A stretch of 64,000 nt of DNA from Sphingobacteriales bacterium. GTDB lineage: Bacteria; Bacteroidota; Bacteroidia; Chitinophagales; UBA2359. The stretch is taken from assembly GCA_016700115.1 (NCBI GenBank), contig CP064999.1, positions 5,451,501 to 5,515,500 of the forward strand. The letters run 5' to 3'. This document shows, piece by piece, positions 10,023-19,241 of this stretch (within the stretch, counting starts at the first letter, position 1; every line of letters begins with the position of its first letter). The notes beneath the pieces were generated by a model that had not been told where the DNA came from, did not search any database, and saw only the letters and a program-made list of their open reading frames with translations. Position numbers and translations under genes: made by a program.

Positions 10023-10615
10023 AGGTTGTGAGTGATGAGTTGTTAACATTGAAGCACACAGTTAACTCTTGAAAATAATGATTTTTAATTCCAAGATTAC
10101 GTTCAGGTGTGTTAAAAAAAGGCTAAAAAGTCGAACGAGCGGTTGTTTTATTGAGCAGCCTCTTGCATGGAAGCAGGTATCCAATAAAAAAACTACCCCA
10201 TATTGGCACAAACATCAACAAAAATAAGTATCATTGTTCCGGTTATTAAAAAAACAATTCCTGAAATGATGGCACAACAAACACATATACCCCCCCCATA
10301 TATGTTCGCTTACAGGCAGTTGTAAGCCACACCATCCTGCGCCCTCCTTAGTGCCATACGTTTGTTTTATACTACTGTTTTAACAACAGATTATAGTTTG
10401 CTTTTTGCCTTACACAGACAAGAAGCATCAGATTTATATTTTATCATTGTAAAAATCCTTTTTTATGAAAACCTATTACTTTGTAAAATCCCTCAAACTT
10501 GGGTTATTATGGGCTTTGCTTGCAGCCCTGCCGTGTGTGCAAACGCTTATGGCACAATACAGCAACCGAAACATCATTATCACCCCTCCCGACAAACTCA
10601 GTAGCAGGGAGGAGG
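8990..10615 (+). repeat. Conserved block, copy 2
   Basis: This is the second copy of the block at 3700-5250, again spanning the end of the large gene, the intergenic region and the leader of the next gene. The intergenic part has a unique insert at about 10023-10200, so the copies are not from a very recent exact duplication, although coding and leader parts match closely. Confidence 0.8.
10023..10464. other. Intergenic region with second C8 palindrome
   Basis: No gene is seen in these 442 bases. The first 180 bases are unique to this copy; from about 10203 the sequence follows 4834-5093 closely. C8 at 10290-10297 is again flanked by ACATATA and TATATGT. The conservation of this noncoding stretch suggests a regulatory role or recent homogenisation. 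Confidence 0.55.
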
Positions 10616-11487
10616 ATAATGAAATCGTGATTTTGAAAGACAGGGTTGCTTTTGTTGATAGAACCGGCAAAGACACCTGCGCGGTATTCCGTTTTAAAAA
10701 ACACAATCCGTATTATAAACCGCAATTGCCAAAGTTCAGCACTTCAGGTTTGCCTTTTGATGAGGGTGGATTTGAGCAATACGACCTTGGCAAATTAACG
10801 CAAAAAGAAGTTGTCGCTTTGTTTGGTTTGCAAAATACGCCTGCACCCGTACCGGCAGATTTTAAATTTGGCATGGTACGCTTGTTGAGTTTGGCTGTAG
10901 CCAAATCCAACATTGTCATAGTGCAGTTGAAAGTCAAATTTTATGGCTGGTGCAGCCCCGGTCAAGAACACCACTGTGGCGAAGAACTGCTGTCGGCACA
11001 TAAAAACACCTTTATTGCCCTCAACAACAAAGGAGAGATAATCTGGCGATGGCATGATTACTACAACTATGCAAACCTCCAACTAACCGATAATGGAGAG
11101 TATTTAGGTATTGCTTATGGCAGTATAGCCGAAGACTATGCAGGCGATTATTTCTGGCCGGTAGGCATTCAGATTGTTGAAACCGCTACCCTAACTACTA
11201 TCTTTAAACAGGACTTAGGGCAGGTTATGCCATTTGGAGTATATGGGAATATATTTGTGGTTAGTTTAGGAGGCGGTAAGGATACCAGAGTGCTGACAAA
11301 ATTTGATACTGACAAACGAATTGTTTACACCCTACCAGTAAAAGATAGCGAGTGGGCAACCAGATTCACAAAAGGCAATTACAAACCTATGGATAGAGGA
11401 TTTGTATGGGAAGGTAAGACTTACCTATGGGACAGAGATTTTAAACAAACACCATTTAACCAACCTTTAAAACTACAACAACCATGA
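10465..11487 (+). CDS. Secreted hypothetical protein, paralog of the 5094 gene
   Basis: The 340-aa product has the same signal peptide and first ~45 residues as the gene at 5094 and a diverged body. Shared landmarks are DTCA, ALNNKGE and IAYGS..ED. No catalytic motif or known domain is recognised. The stop codon TGA overlaps a downstream ATG (ATGA at 11484) that opens only a 16-codon frame, suggesting that a following gene was lost. Function unknown; inferred exported. Confidence 0.75.
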   Translation: MKTYYFVKSLKLGLLWALLAALPCVQTLMAQYSNRNIIITPPDKLSSREEDNEIVILKDRVAFVDRTGKDTCAVFRFKKHNPYYKPQLPKFSTSGLPFDEGGFEQYDLGKLTQKEVVALFGLQNTPAPVPADFKFGMVRLLSLAVAKSNIVIVQLKVKFYGWCSPGQEHHCGEELLSAHKNTFIALNNKGEIIWRWHDYYNYANLQLTDNGEYLGIAYGSIAEDYAGDYFWPVGIQIVETATLTTIFKQDLGQVMPFGVYGNIFVVSLGGGKDTRVLTKFDTDKRIVYTLPVKDSEWATRFTKGNYKPMDRGFVWEGKTYLWDRDFKQTPFNQPLKLQQP

Positions 11488-11591
11488 AAAGTGCAATAGC
11501 TGCCAAGTTTCAAGATGTTTTTCAGAGGAGTTGATGTTAGTTTTTATCAGACTTACAATTTTGGCAATCCGAATCTAGCGTCCGAACAACT
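11484..11591 (+). pseudogene. Possible gene remnant between the small paralog and the WG-repeat gene
   Basis: ATG at 11484 overlaps the preceding stop and encodes MKSAIAAKFQDVFQRS before TGA. In the next frame the sequence reads GVDVSFYQTYNFGNPNLASEQL up to 11591. In the first module the M23 gene sits at the equivalent position. Too short to assign. Confidence 0.25.
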
Positions 11592-13214
11592 ATGAAAAAA
11601 CTACTGAATTATTCAATTTTATTTCTTTTTTTTGTTTGCGGACAAACTACCGACCGTAATCAACAAAATGACCTATTTTCTATTAAAGAATTTGGCAAGT
11701 GGGGGTTTATCAATACTAAAGGACAAACAGTCATTAAATGCCAATTTGATGAGGTGGGGGAATTTTCTAATGGCCTTGCGGCTTTTCTAAGAGACTCTCT
11801 TTATGGCTTTATAGATATGACTGGTAAAGTTGTGATAGAGCCGAAATATTTTGAGGTTTCAGATTTTAGTGATGGGCTTTGTAAGGTTAGTTTACATAAG
11901 GGTAAAAATTATCTAAAAACTTTTATCAGACCTGACGGCAATATTGCTTTCGAAACTTCTTTCGAAGTCTGGGGCAACTTTAAATCCGGACTATGTAAAA
12001 TTGTAGTAAATAATGAAGTCTGTTTCATTGATAAAAATGGGCAGATAGTTCACAACACTCATAAGGACCATTATGATGTCTCTGAAATTAGTGAGGGTAT
12101 TATTTCAATATCTGAGCGAAATCTACAAGACCAAAATATTTATTGTCAAAATCGCCCCTGTAATAGGTTAAGATATATTGATGTGGAAGGGAATGTTATT
12201 TGCGAATTTTATGGAAATGTAAGAGGAAATGTCTTTTCAGATGGACTTGCTCTTGTCGAAAAAAATGACACTTTCTTTTATATTGGCAGAAATGGGCAAC
12301 CCAAAATAAAACTTAACAATCCAAATTTTAAATACTCAGAGTTTTCAGATGGAATGGCAATGGTAGTTTGTCATACAAATCGTGACTATAAGTGTGGTTT
12401 CATTGATGTGAAAGGTAATTTGGCAATTCCATTAATTTTTGATGGAGTGAATGATTTTAAAGAAGGATACGCTGCTTTCATAGAAAACGATTTATGGGGT
12501 TTTATCAATAAAAAAGGAGAAGTGGTCATCAAACCTCAATTTGACTTTGTTGGTACTCATGGTTTTTTCGGGTTTAAAAATGGGCTTTGCTTTGTAGTTC
12601 AAAATGCTCAATTTGGCTACATTAATTACGACGGAGAATATGTCTGGAAAGAGCAAAATGGATTTGAATACCAAAAGCCTGACCTGTCTAAATTTGAACT
12701 TGACACCTTAGAAGTGTTAAAACCTTTCTATTTAAGAAAAAATGGCGGCAAGTCTAATCAACCAAGAGCAATAAATTTTGAATTAGGCTCAACAAAAGAA
12801 TTAACATTACAAGTAGATACGACTGATATTACCATATACTTAGGTAATTTTTATGCCTACAAACTGTTCTTAATTAACGCATCAAATAACATTGTCAATA
12901 TTCATACTGAAAACGGGCTAATGAAGATTATCCAACAAGCAAAAAATGAAAAAGGCGAATGGAAAGATATTGAACACTTCGTTCATAATTTTTGTGGTAA
13001 CTATAATTATGAAGTGCCAGTTGCACCAAACGAGTTTCAAATTTTTGCAACACCAATTTTTAAAGGAGATTTTAATACTCAACGTCGCTTTAAATTAGAG
13101 ATAGAAGACCACATGATTTATTCAAACAGTTACTCAGGTCAAATAAATCGTGGACAACTCAACTTGATTTCAAAGGAACAGTTACGGAATCAAATGTGGG
13201 GCATTAAAAATTAG
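11592..13214 (+). CDS. WG-repeat containing protein, probably exported
   Basis: The 540-aa product has a hydrophobic N-terminus (residues 1-18) ending FFVCG, which could be a weak lipobox or a Sec signal. About eight WG (KWG) repeats occupy residues ~20-370, for example KWGFINTKGQTVIKCQFDEV, YGFIDMTGKVVIEPKYFEV and LWGFINKKGEVVIKPQFDFV. WG repeats are thought to form a beta-propeller-like binding scaffold. The last ~170 residues are a separate unrecognised domain rich in beta-type residues. The base composition is more AT-rich than that of the neighbours, which hints at separate acquisition. It is convergent with the ABC-F gene. Ligand unknown. Confidence 0.8.
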   Translation: MKKLLNYSILFLFFVCGQTTDRNQQNDLFSIKEFGKWGFINTKGQTVIKCQFDEVGEFSNGLAAFLRDSLYGFIDMTGKVVIEPKYFEVSDFSDGLCKVSLHKGKNYLKTFIRPDGNIAFETSFEVWGNFKSGLCKIVVNNEVCFIDKNGQIVHNTHKDHYDVSEISEGIISISERNLQDQNIYCQNRPCNRLRYIDVEGNVICEFYGNVRGNVFSDGLALVEKNDTFFYIGRNGQPKIKLNNPNFKYSEFSDGMAMVVCHTNRDYKCGFIDVKGNLAIPLIFDGVNDFKEGYAAFIENDLWGFINKKGEVVIKPQFDFVGTHGFFGFKNGLCFVVQNAQFGYINYDGEYVWKEQNGFEYQKPDLSKFELDTLEVLKPFYLRKNGGKSNQPRAINFELGSTKELTLQVDTTDITIYLGNFYAYKLFLINASNNIVNIHTENGLMKIIQQAKNEKGEWKDIEHFVHNFCGNYNYEVPVAPNEFQIFATPIFKGDFNTQRRFKLEIEDHMIYSNSYSGQINRGQLNLISKEQLRNQMWGIKN

Positions 13215-13284
13215 ATCAAGAGAAATAACATACTCTATCTATTAGAAAGGTGCAACTTTAAAGCCCTCAATCCAATCTTCCCCC

Positions 13285-15207
13285 TTACGCATACTCGCTC
13301 AACTCCAGCCACCGATCGGTTTTGGTTTCTATGGTCTGTATCACCTCGTTCAGGCGATTTGCCCATTGCATCAGTTCTGCGTGCGAGCTTTGTTCGTTGT
13401 TGTTCATGCGTTGGCCGAGTTGTTCTTTTTCGTTTTCTAATTGTTCCAGCTCAATTTCTAATTGTTCAAACTCGCGCTGCTCTTTAAACGACAATTTTGT
13501 TTTTGGTTTTTGGCTTGTTTCCGGTTGTTTTTCAGCGTTGGTTTTAACCTCAGCCGGTGTTTTGTCTTTGCTTTGTTTTTGCAATTCGCGTTCAGCCTGC
13601 TCTTCATCTTCTTTCGCCTCGCGGTACCGGCTGTAATTGCCGGGGAAATCGCGGACTTTACCCTCGCCTTCAAACACAAACAGGTGTTCCACTAATTTGT
13701 CCATAAAATAGCGGTCGTGCGAAACGATGACCAAACAGCCTTCAAACTGCAACAGAAAATCTTCGAGCAAATTGAGGGTAAGCAGGTCGAGGTCGTTGGT
13801 AGGCTCGTCGAGGATCAGGAAATTGGGGTTTTTCATCAAGATGGTCAGCAGGTATAGCCGTCGGCGCTCGCCACCGCTAAGGGTGGAAACATAGTTTTGG
13901 TGCATGTCGTAGCCGAGCATAAAATGGTCTAAGAGTTGCGCGGCGGTATAGAACTTCCCTTTTTTGAGGGGTAAAATCTCTGCCACATCCCTGACCACAT
14001 CAATTACCTTCCGGTCTTCTTTCAGTTGCAAACCGTCCTGAGTATAGTATCCCATTACCAAAGTCTGTCCGATTTGCAGTTTGCCGGCATCCGGTTTTTC
14101 CAACCCGGCAAGAATATTGAGGAACGTGGTTTTTCCTGCGCCGTTTTTTCCCACTATACCGGCGCGGTCGCGGCGTTTAAAGAGGTAGGTAAAATCGTCT
14201 AAAATAATTTGCTCACCAAAACGCTTGTCAATATGATACAGCTCGATGGTGCGGTTGCCAATTCTTGCGGCATTGATGCCGTCGAAGGTCAATTCATCTT
14301 CTTTTAGTTTTTTGGCAGCCTTCTCTTCAATATGGTCAAAGGCATCAATCCTCGATTTGGCTTTGGTGGTTCTTGCTTTAGGTTGGGTGCGCATCCATTC
14401 CAATTCTTTGCGCATCAGCTTTTGTGCCTTTTCGGTTTCTGCTTTCAGATTGGCTTGCAGTTCCGACTTTTTTTCGAGATAATACTCGTAATTTCCTCTA
14501 AATCGTTGCAGTTTCCCCCCTTCGAGTTCCACGATTTCGTTGGTAACGCGGTTCAGAAAATAGCGGTCGTGGGTAACCAACAACAGGGTAAGGTTGCTTT
14601 GTCGCAGATATTCTTCTAACCACTCAATCATTTCTAAGTCGAGATGGTTGGTGGGTTCGTCCATGATGACCAGATCAGGTTCTTGTATCAACACACTGGC
14701 CATGGCTACGCGTTTTTTTTCGCCACCCGACATTTCGCCGATAGATTGGTTGAGTTTGGTAATTTTAAAGCGGGTTAAAATCTGTTTGATTTTGGTTTCA
14801 TAGTCCCAGGCATCGTTCAGTTGCATGGCTTCGATGCAGGTTTCCAAATCTTTTTGGGTTTGGGCAGATGGTTGTTGCTCGTGGCGCAATAGTGCAAGTT
14901 CGTAGCGTTGTATGACCGCTATGACCGGATTATCGGAGTTAAACACGGAACTGAGTACGGTATCTTGAGGATTTAACTGCGGTTCCTGCTCAATATATCC
15001 CAGCTTTACCCCCTTTTGCAAACGCACCGTTCCGCCCATATCAGACGAATCCAACCCAACCAGGATGCGAATGAGCGAAGATTTTCCGGCACCGTTCCGG
15101 GCAATGAGCGCAATTTTTTGTCCTTTGTTGATGCTGAAATCTATCTGCTCGAACAGCACTTTGATGCCGTAAACCTTGGTTATATTTTCTGCCAGTATAT
15201 AATTCAT
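13285..15207 (-). CDS. uup: ABC-F family ATPase (Uup-like)
   Basis: This 640-aa soluble protein has two ABC cassettes and no membrane segments. Cassette 1 has Walker A ARNGAGKSS (residues ~37-45), signature MSGGEKKR and Walker B DLVIMDEPTNHLD. Cassette 2 has Walker A GKNGAGKTT (~residue 350), signature LSGGERRR and LILDEPTNDLD. The linker is charged and helical. The C-terminal ~100 residues are Lys/Glu/Gln-rich and end in a coiled coil, the hallmark of Uup within ABC-F. ABC-F proteins act on ribosomes or, for Uup, also on DNA-related processes. A Bacteroidota-type promoter is visible just upstream (15212-15240 on the minus strand). The start is supported because the protein begins directly with the typical MNYILAENITKVYG. 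Confidence 0.93.
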   Translation of the reverse strand: MNYILAENITKVYGIKVLFEQIDFSINKGQKIALIARNGAGKSSLIRILVGLDSSDMGGTVRLQKGVKLGYIEQEPQLNPQDTVLSSVFNSDNPVIAVIQRYELALLRHEQQPSAQTQKDLETCIEAMQLNDAWDYETKIKQILTRFKITKLNQSIGEMSGGEKKRVAMASVLIQEPDLVIMDEPTNHLDLEMIEWLEEYLRQSNLTLLLVTHDRYFLNRVTNEIVELEGGKLQRFRGNYEYYLEKKSELQANLKAETEKAQKLMRKELEWMRTQPKARTTKAKSRIDAFDHIEEKAAKKLKEDELTFDGINAARIGNRTIELYHIDKRFGEQIILDDFTYLFKRRDRAGIVGKNGAGKTTFLNILAGLEKPDAGKLQIGQTLVMGYYTQDGLQLKEDRKVIDVVRDVAEILPLKKGKFYTAAQLLDHFMLGYDMHQNYVSTLSGGERRRLYLLTILMKNPNFLILDEPTNDLDLLTLNLLEDFLLQFEGCLVIVSHDRYFMDKLVEHLFVFEGEGKVRDFPGNYSRYREAKEDEEQAERELQKQSKDKTPAEVKTNAEKQPETSQKPKTKLSFKEQREFEQLEIELEQLENEKEQLGQRMNNNEQSSHAELMQWANRLNEVIQTIETKTDRWLELSEYA

Positions 15208-15211
15208 ACCG

Positions 15212-15240
15212 CAAAGTTAGAGAAATCTAAGGTAACGCAA
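15212..15240 (-). promoter_or_regulatory. Bacteroidota-type promoter for the ABC-F gene
   Basis: On the minus strand TTG (15240-15238), an 18-base spacer and TAACTTTG (15219-15212) fit the -33/-7 consensus TTG-N18-20-TAnnTTTG. Transcription would begin almost at the start codon at 15207, giving a very short leader. Confidence 0.6.
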
Positions 15241-15285
15241 GAACTTTATCCCAACGAACAACCAACCCGATATTTGACTACTTTT

Positions 15286-15638
15286 GTAGCATTAGTTCGT
15301 TAAAAATTAAGCGGCAATACCTCCCAAAGATAAGCGATCAAAGAGGTTGGTTGATTTATTGATAACTCACCGGCATCATCAGAGGGGTCAAAATTACGGT
15401 CATTCATAGAATAGATCAAACCCTTATTACCTTAGTAATAACATGGCATCAAGTAATATCCAAACATTATTACCTCATTATCATAGGAATAAAGTAATAA
15501 GGTCTTTTAATCAAAAAGTCCTCGGTTACTAAGGTAATAATGTTTCGACAGAAAATTGATTTCAAACTTTATCTCGATTTTGTAAAAGTAGATGATGACT
15601 ATTGTTAACTGATGATTAACGAACTATTGTGTAGCATT
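15286..15638. mobile_element. MITE-like element with 8-bp direct repeats
   Basis: AGTTCGTTAA (15294-15303) and its exact reverse complement TTAACGAACT (15616-15625) bound a ~337-bp segment flanked by GTAGCATT direct repeats (15286-15293 and 15631-15638). There is no open frame. Inside, TTATTACCTTAGTAA near 15424 recurs inverted near 15535, giving a foldback structure. A 30-bp stretch after the left end (CGGCAATACCTCCCAAAGAT) resembles 48071-48089. This suggests a non-autonomous transposable element. It fills most of the 496-bp gap between the ABC-F and GT4 genes. Confidence 0.5.
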
Positions 15639-15703
15639 GGCCTTTATAATAAACCTCCCTCATCAATTACCGCCCATTCAGAAACCTTCGGAATTAGACA
15701 CTC

Positions 15704-16909
15704 ATGTATCCTATTGCTGTTGTATCGGTGAATCAACATAAATACTCCGAAACCTTTATCCACAATCATGTGCGGCTTTTACCTGCCAAAGTACATTATC
15801 TATTTAACGGTTACCTCCCGCAACAATACAGCACTGAGGGGGTAAATGGCACTGCATGTAGTTTTCAAACGGGTAATTTTTTTCAGCGGCTTGCAGGAGT
15901 TAGCGAAAAAAAACGCTTGCAAAAAACGTTGGTTGGATATTTAAAAAAGCATGCCATCAAAGCAGTGCTTGCCGAATATGGCCCTTCGGGGGTGGAAATG
16001 ATGCCGGTATGTCGTGAGGCTGGAGTACCTTTAATCGTTCATTTTCACGGATATGATGCCTATCGCGATGATATGATGCAGACTTATGGTAAAAATTATC
16101 CGCAGCTATTTAAAGAGGCTGCTGCCATTATTGTTGTATCAAAACACATGCGCCAAAGGTTATTGGATTTGGGTTGTCCGCCGGAAAAAATCACCCATAC
16201 GGCTTGCGGTTATGACGACACGCTGTTTACCCCTTGCAACCCTTCACAAAACCCACCCCTGTTTGTATCAGTAGGGCGGTTTGATGAAACAAAGGCTCCC
16301 CACTTACTCATATTGGCATTTGCCAAAGTGTTGGAACAACAGCCGGAAGCCCGACTAACCATGATTGGGGATGGTCATTTGTTGGAATCCTGTAAAATGT
16401 TGGCTAAATTCCTAAAGGTTTCTGATGCTGTTACTTTTACCGGAAGTTTAACACATGAACAGGTTGCGCAGCATCTGCAACAAGCGCGCGCTTTTGTACA
16501 ACATTCCGTTACCACACATTCCAACGATACCGAAGGCACACCGGTTGCCATCTTAGAAGCCTGTGCTTCGGGATTACCGGTAATTGCTACCAAACATGCC
16601 GGTATTCCCGATGTTGTTTTACACAATGAAACAGGGCTTTTGGTTGAAGAAGGAGATCTTCAGGGAATGGCAGCTTTTATAGTTGAACTTGCCAAACATC
16701 CGCAATTGGCTGCCGGTATGGGAATAGCCGCCGCTGAAAGGATGAAAGAAAATTTTACCTTAAAACACCATATACAAACGGTATGGAAAGTCATTCAACA
16801 GGCTATAGACCGTATCGAACCGCAAGATTCACCCCCTGCCCTGCCGGACAATGCTGATACATCACAATTCTCCCCCCAATATTCAGGGCTAAAACAAATT
16901 AAGCCGTAG
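15704..16909 (+). CDS. Family 4 glycosyltransferase (GT-B fold)
   Basis: The 401-aa product has the two-domain GT-B layout. The N-terminal half contains IVHFHGYDAYRDD, an acceptor-side motif common in GT4 enzymes. The C-terminal half starts at LFVSVGRFDETKAPHLLILAF and carries the nucleotide-sugar E-x7-E motif (EGTPVAILEACASGLPVIAT, from ~residue 277) followed by DVVLHNETGLLVEEGD. It probably transfers a sugar from an activated donor to a surface polysaccharide or lipid; donor and acceptor cannot be told. It has no signal peptide or membrane segment. It is transcribed in the same direction as tgt, 74 bases apart. Confidence 0.88.
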   Translation: MYPIAVVSVNQHKYSETFIHNHVRLLPAKVHYLFNGYLPQQYSTEGVNGTACSFQTGNFFQRLAGVSEKKRLQKTLVGYLKKHAIKAVLAEYGPSGVEMMPVCREAGVPLIVHFHGYDAYRDDMMQTYGKNYPQLFKEAAAIIVVSKHMRQRLLDLGCPPEKITHTACGYDDTLFTPCNPSQNPPLFVSVGRFDETKAPHLLILAFAKVLEQQPEARLTMIGDGHLLESCKMLAKFLKVSDAVTFTGSLTHEQVAQHLQQARAFVQHSVTTHSNDTEGTPVAILEACASGLPVIATKHAGIPDVVLHNETGLLVEEGDLQGMAAFIVELAKHPQLAAGMGIAAAERMKENFTLKHHIQTVWKVIQQAIDRIEPQDSPPALPDNADTSQFSPQYSGLKQIKP

Positions 16910-16983
16910 CTTTGCAACAAGTTTCTGCGGAATAAGGTTAGTTGCGTTTTAACCATTAACCATTAACAATTAACAATTAACCA

Positions 16984-18114
16984 TTGAAGTTCACCCTCAC
17001 AAATACCGACCCAAACAGCAAAGCACGGGCGGGAACACTCCAAACCGGTCACGGGGAAATTGAAACCCCTGTTTTTATGGCGGTCGGAACACTCGGAACG
17101 GTCAAAGCAGTACATATCCACGAATTATCCGACCCTGTTCAGGCACAAATCATCCTTGGGAACACTTACCATTTGTACCTGCGCCCGGGCTTGGAGGTAT
17201 TACAGAAAGCCGGAGGTTTACACCGGTTCAATGGATGGGATAACCCCATACTGACCGATAGCGGCGGGTATCAGGTCTATTCTTTGGCACATAAACGAAA
17301 AATCACGCCGGAAGGGGTGAAATTCCAATCCCATATAGACGGGTCGTCCCATCTTTTTACTCCCGAAAGCGTGATGGACATTCAACGGGGCATTGGCGCA
17401 GACATCATCATGGCCTTTGACGAATGTACCCCCTACCCTTGCGAGTATAACTACGCTTCCAAATCGCTGAATCTAACCCATCAATGGTTGGGGCGGTGCA
17501 TTGACCGTTTCGACAACACTCCCCCAAACTATGGTTACACGCAATCCCTTTTCCCCATAGTTCAGGGAAGTGTTTACAGGGATTTGCGAATAAAATCGGC
17601 GGAAACCATTGCGGCACACGAGCGGGAAGGCAACGCCATAGGTGGGCTTGCGGTGGGCGAACCTGCCGAAATCATGTATGAAATGACCGACCTTGTCTGC
17701 AGCATACTGCCGGCAGATAAACCCCGTTATCTGATGGGCGTTGGGACACCGGTAAACATTCTCGAAGCCATTGCCCTTGGGGTGGATATGTTCGATTGTG
17801 TAATGCCCACCCGGAATGCGCGGCATGGATTGTTGTTTACCGCAAATGGCATCATCCACATCAAAAACAGCAAATGGAAAAACGATTTCAGCCCCATAGA
17901 TGAAAAAAGTCCGGCTCCGACAAGCAGGATACACACCAAAGCCTATCTCCGGCATTTGTTTGTATCTCAGGAAATTTTAGCAATGCAAATTGCATCCATA
18001 CACAATTTGTCGTTTTACCTTTGGCTGACATCCGAAGCAAGACGGCAAATTCAAGCAGGCACGTTTGCAACATGGAAATCGGAGATGGTAAACAAACTCA
18101 TGCAAAAACTTTAA
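16984..18114 (+). CDS. tgt: tRNA-guanine transglycosylase
   Basis: The 376-aa product shows the Tgt core: FMAVGTLGTVKAV, DSGGYQVYSLAHKRKI (catalytic Asp ~residue 91), FDECTPYP, FPIVQGSVYRDLR, IGGLAVGEP, and GVDMFDCVMPTRNARHG with the second catalytic Asp. It exchanges guanine-34 for a queuine precursor in tRNAs with GUN anticodons. The start is a TTG, because the protein then begins MKFTLTNTD as in relatives and no ATG lies near. The usual CxCxxC zinc site before AYLRHL is SPAPTS here (residues ~309-314), although the distal IHNL His remains. LptF/G follows after 31 bases, so an operon is likely. Confidence 0.93.
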   Translation: MKFTLTNTDPNSKARAGTLQTGHGEIETPVFMAVGTLGTVKAVHIHELSDPVQAQIILGNTYHLYLRPGLEVLQKAGGLHRFNGWDNPILTDSGGYQVYSLAHKRKITPEGVKFQSHIDGSSHLFTPESVMDIQRGIGADIIMAFDECTPYPCEYNYASKSLNLTHQWLGRCIDRFDNTPPNYGYTQSLFPIVQGSVYRDLRIKSAETIAAHEREGNAIGGLAVGEPAEIMYEMTDLVCSILPADKPRYLMGVGTPVNILEAIALGVDMFDCVMPTRNARHGLLFTANGIIHIKNSKWKNDFSPIDEKSPAPTSRIHTKAYLRHLFVSQEILAMQIASIHNLSFYLWLTSEARRQIQAGTFATWKSEMVNKLMQKL

Positions 18115-18145
18115 CCTCGGAGGAATTACCCCCATCTATTAAGAC

Positions 18146-19231
18146 ATGTTGCTAAAAATCATTGACCGGTATATTATTGTTAAGTTTCTGGGAGCCTTTG
18201 TTTTTACCGTTCTCCTCTTTGCAGCCGTTGCCGTATCCATAGATATTTCGGAACGGATAGACGATTTTTTGGAAAACAGCGCGCCGCTTAGCGGTATTCT
18301 GCTGAAATACTACCTGAATTTTGTTCCTTATATCATCTTTTTCCTCAGCCCTTTATTTATATTCATTGCTGCGATTTTTTTTACTTCCCGTCTTGCTTCC
18401 CGTTCAGAAATCATCGCCATTTTAGCCGGCGGAGTCAGTTTTTACCGGTTGCTTTTTGTGCCCTATTTTATCTCGGCGGTTATCTTGGTCGGAGTTCAGT
18501 TGTATGCCAATCACTATTTCGTGCCAAATGCAAACAAAATCAGGTTTGACTTTGAAGATAAATATGTAAAGAAAAAAACCGGTACCAGCAACCGAAACGT
18601 CCACATGCAAATAGCGCCCGATACCTATATCTATACCGAAACCTTTACCACCCGCGACTCAATGGGCCGGAACTTTACCTTAGAAAACATCAGGAACAAG
18701 CAACTGACTTATAAATTAAGTGCTAAAACATTAGAATGGATTGACAGTACACGGCAATGGAGATTGGGGAATTACTTAGCCCATTCTTTCAACGAACTTC
18801 GCGAAACCATCCGGACAGGTGAGAATTTAGATACTTCCTTTAACCTCAAACCTTCCGATTTTCAGAAAAAAGTAAATCTCAAAGAAGCAATGACCACCCC
18901 CGAACTGTCTGTATTTATAGAGGAGGAAAAGGTAAAAGGAGCTCCGTATATTGAGTTTTATCAGGTAGAGCGGTATCGCAGAACTGCCGTGCCGTTTGCC
19001 ACCTTTATCCTCACCATCATAGCCTTTGCCATTTCTTCGAGAAAAGTTCGCGGCGGCGTAGGTTTACATCTCTTTATAGGAATTGCCATCAGCAGCACCT
19101 ATATTCTGCTCCTACAGTTTGCCACTACTTTTGCCACAAACGGCAACCTCTCTCCTTTGTTAAGCGTTTGGCTACCCAACCTGTTGTTTGCCATCATTAG
19201 TGTCTATCTGTTGATTAAAGCACCGAAATAA
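18146..19231 (+). CDS. LptF/LptG-family lipopolysaccharide export permease
   Basis: The 361-aa membrane protein has an N-terminal pair of helices (IIVKFLGAFVFTVLLFAAVA; YIIFFLSPLFIFIAAIFFTS), the conserved SRSEIIAILAGGVSFYRLL cytoplasmic segment, a ~170-residue periplasmic beta-jellyroll region, and three C-terminal helices. This is the YjgP/YjgQ layout. Together with LptB it extracts LPS from the inner membrane and passes it along the Lpt bridge. I cannot decide between LptF and LptG from this sequence. It follows tgt closely and is followed directly by a 7-bp minisatellite. Confidence 0.9.
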   Translation: MLLKIIDRYIIVKFLGAFVFTVLLFAAVAVSIDISERIDDFLENSAPLSGILLKYYLNFVPYIIFFLSPLFIFIAAIFFTSRLASRSEIIAILAGGVSFYRLLFVPYFISAVILVGVQLYANHYFVPNANKIRFDFEDKYVKKKTGTSNRNVHMQIAPDTYIYTETFTTRDSMGRNFTLENIRNKQLTYKLSAKTLEWIDSTRQWRLGNYLAHSFNELRETIRTGENLDTSFNLKPSDFQKKVNLKEAMTTPELSVFIEEEKVKGAPYIEFYQVERYRRTAVPFATFILTIIAFAISSRKVRGGVGLHLFIGIAISSTYILLLQFATTFATNGNLSPLLSVWLPNLLFAIISVYLLIKAPK

Positions 19232-19241
19232 TATTTTACCA

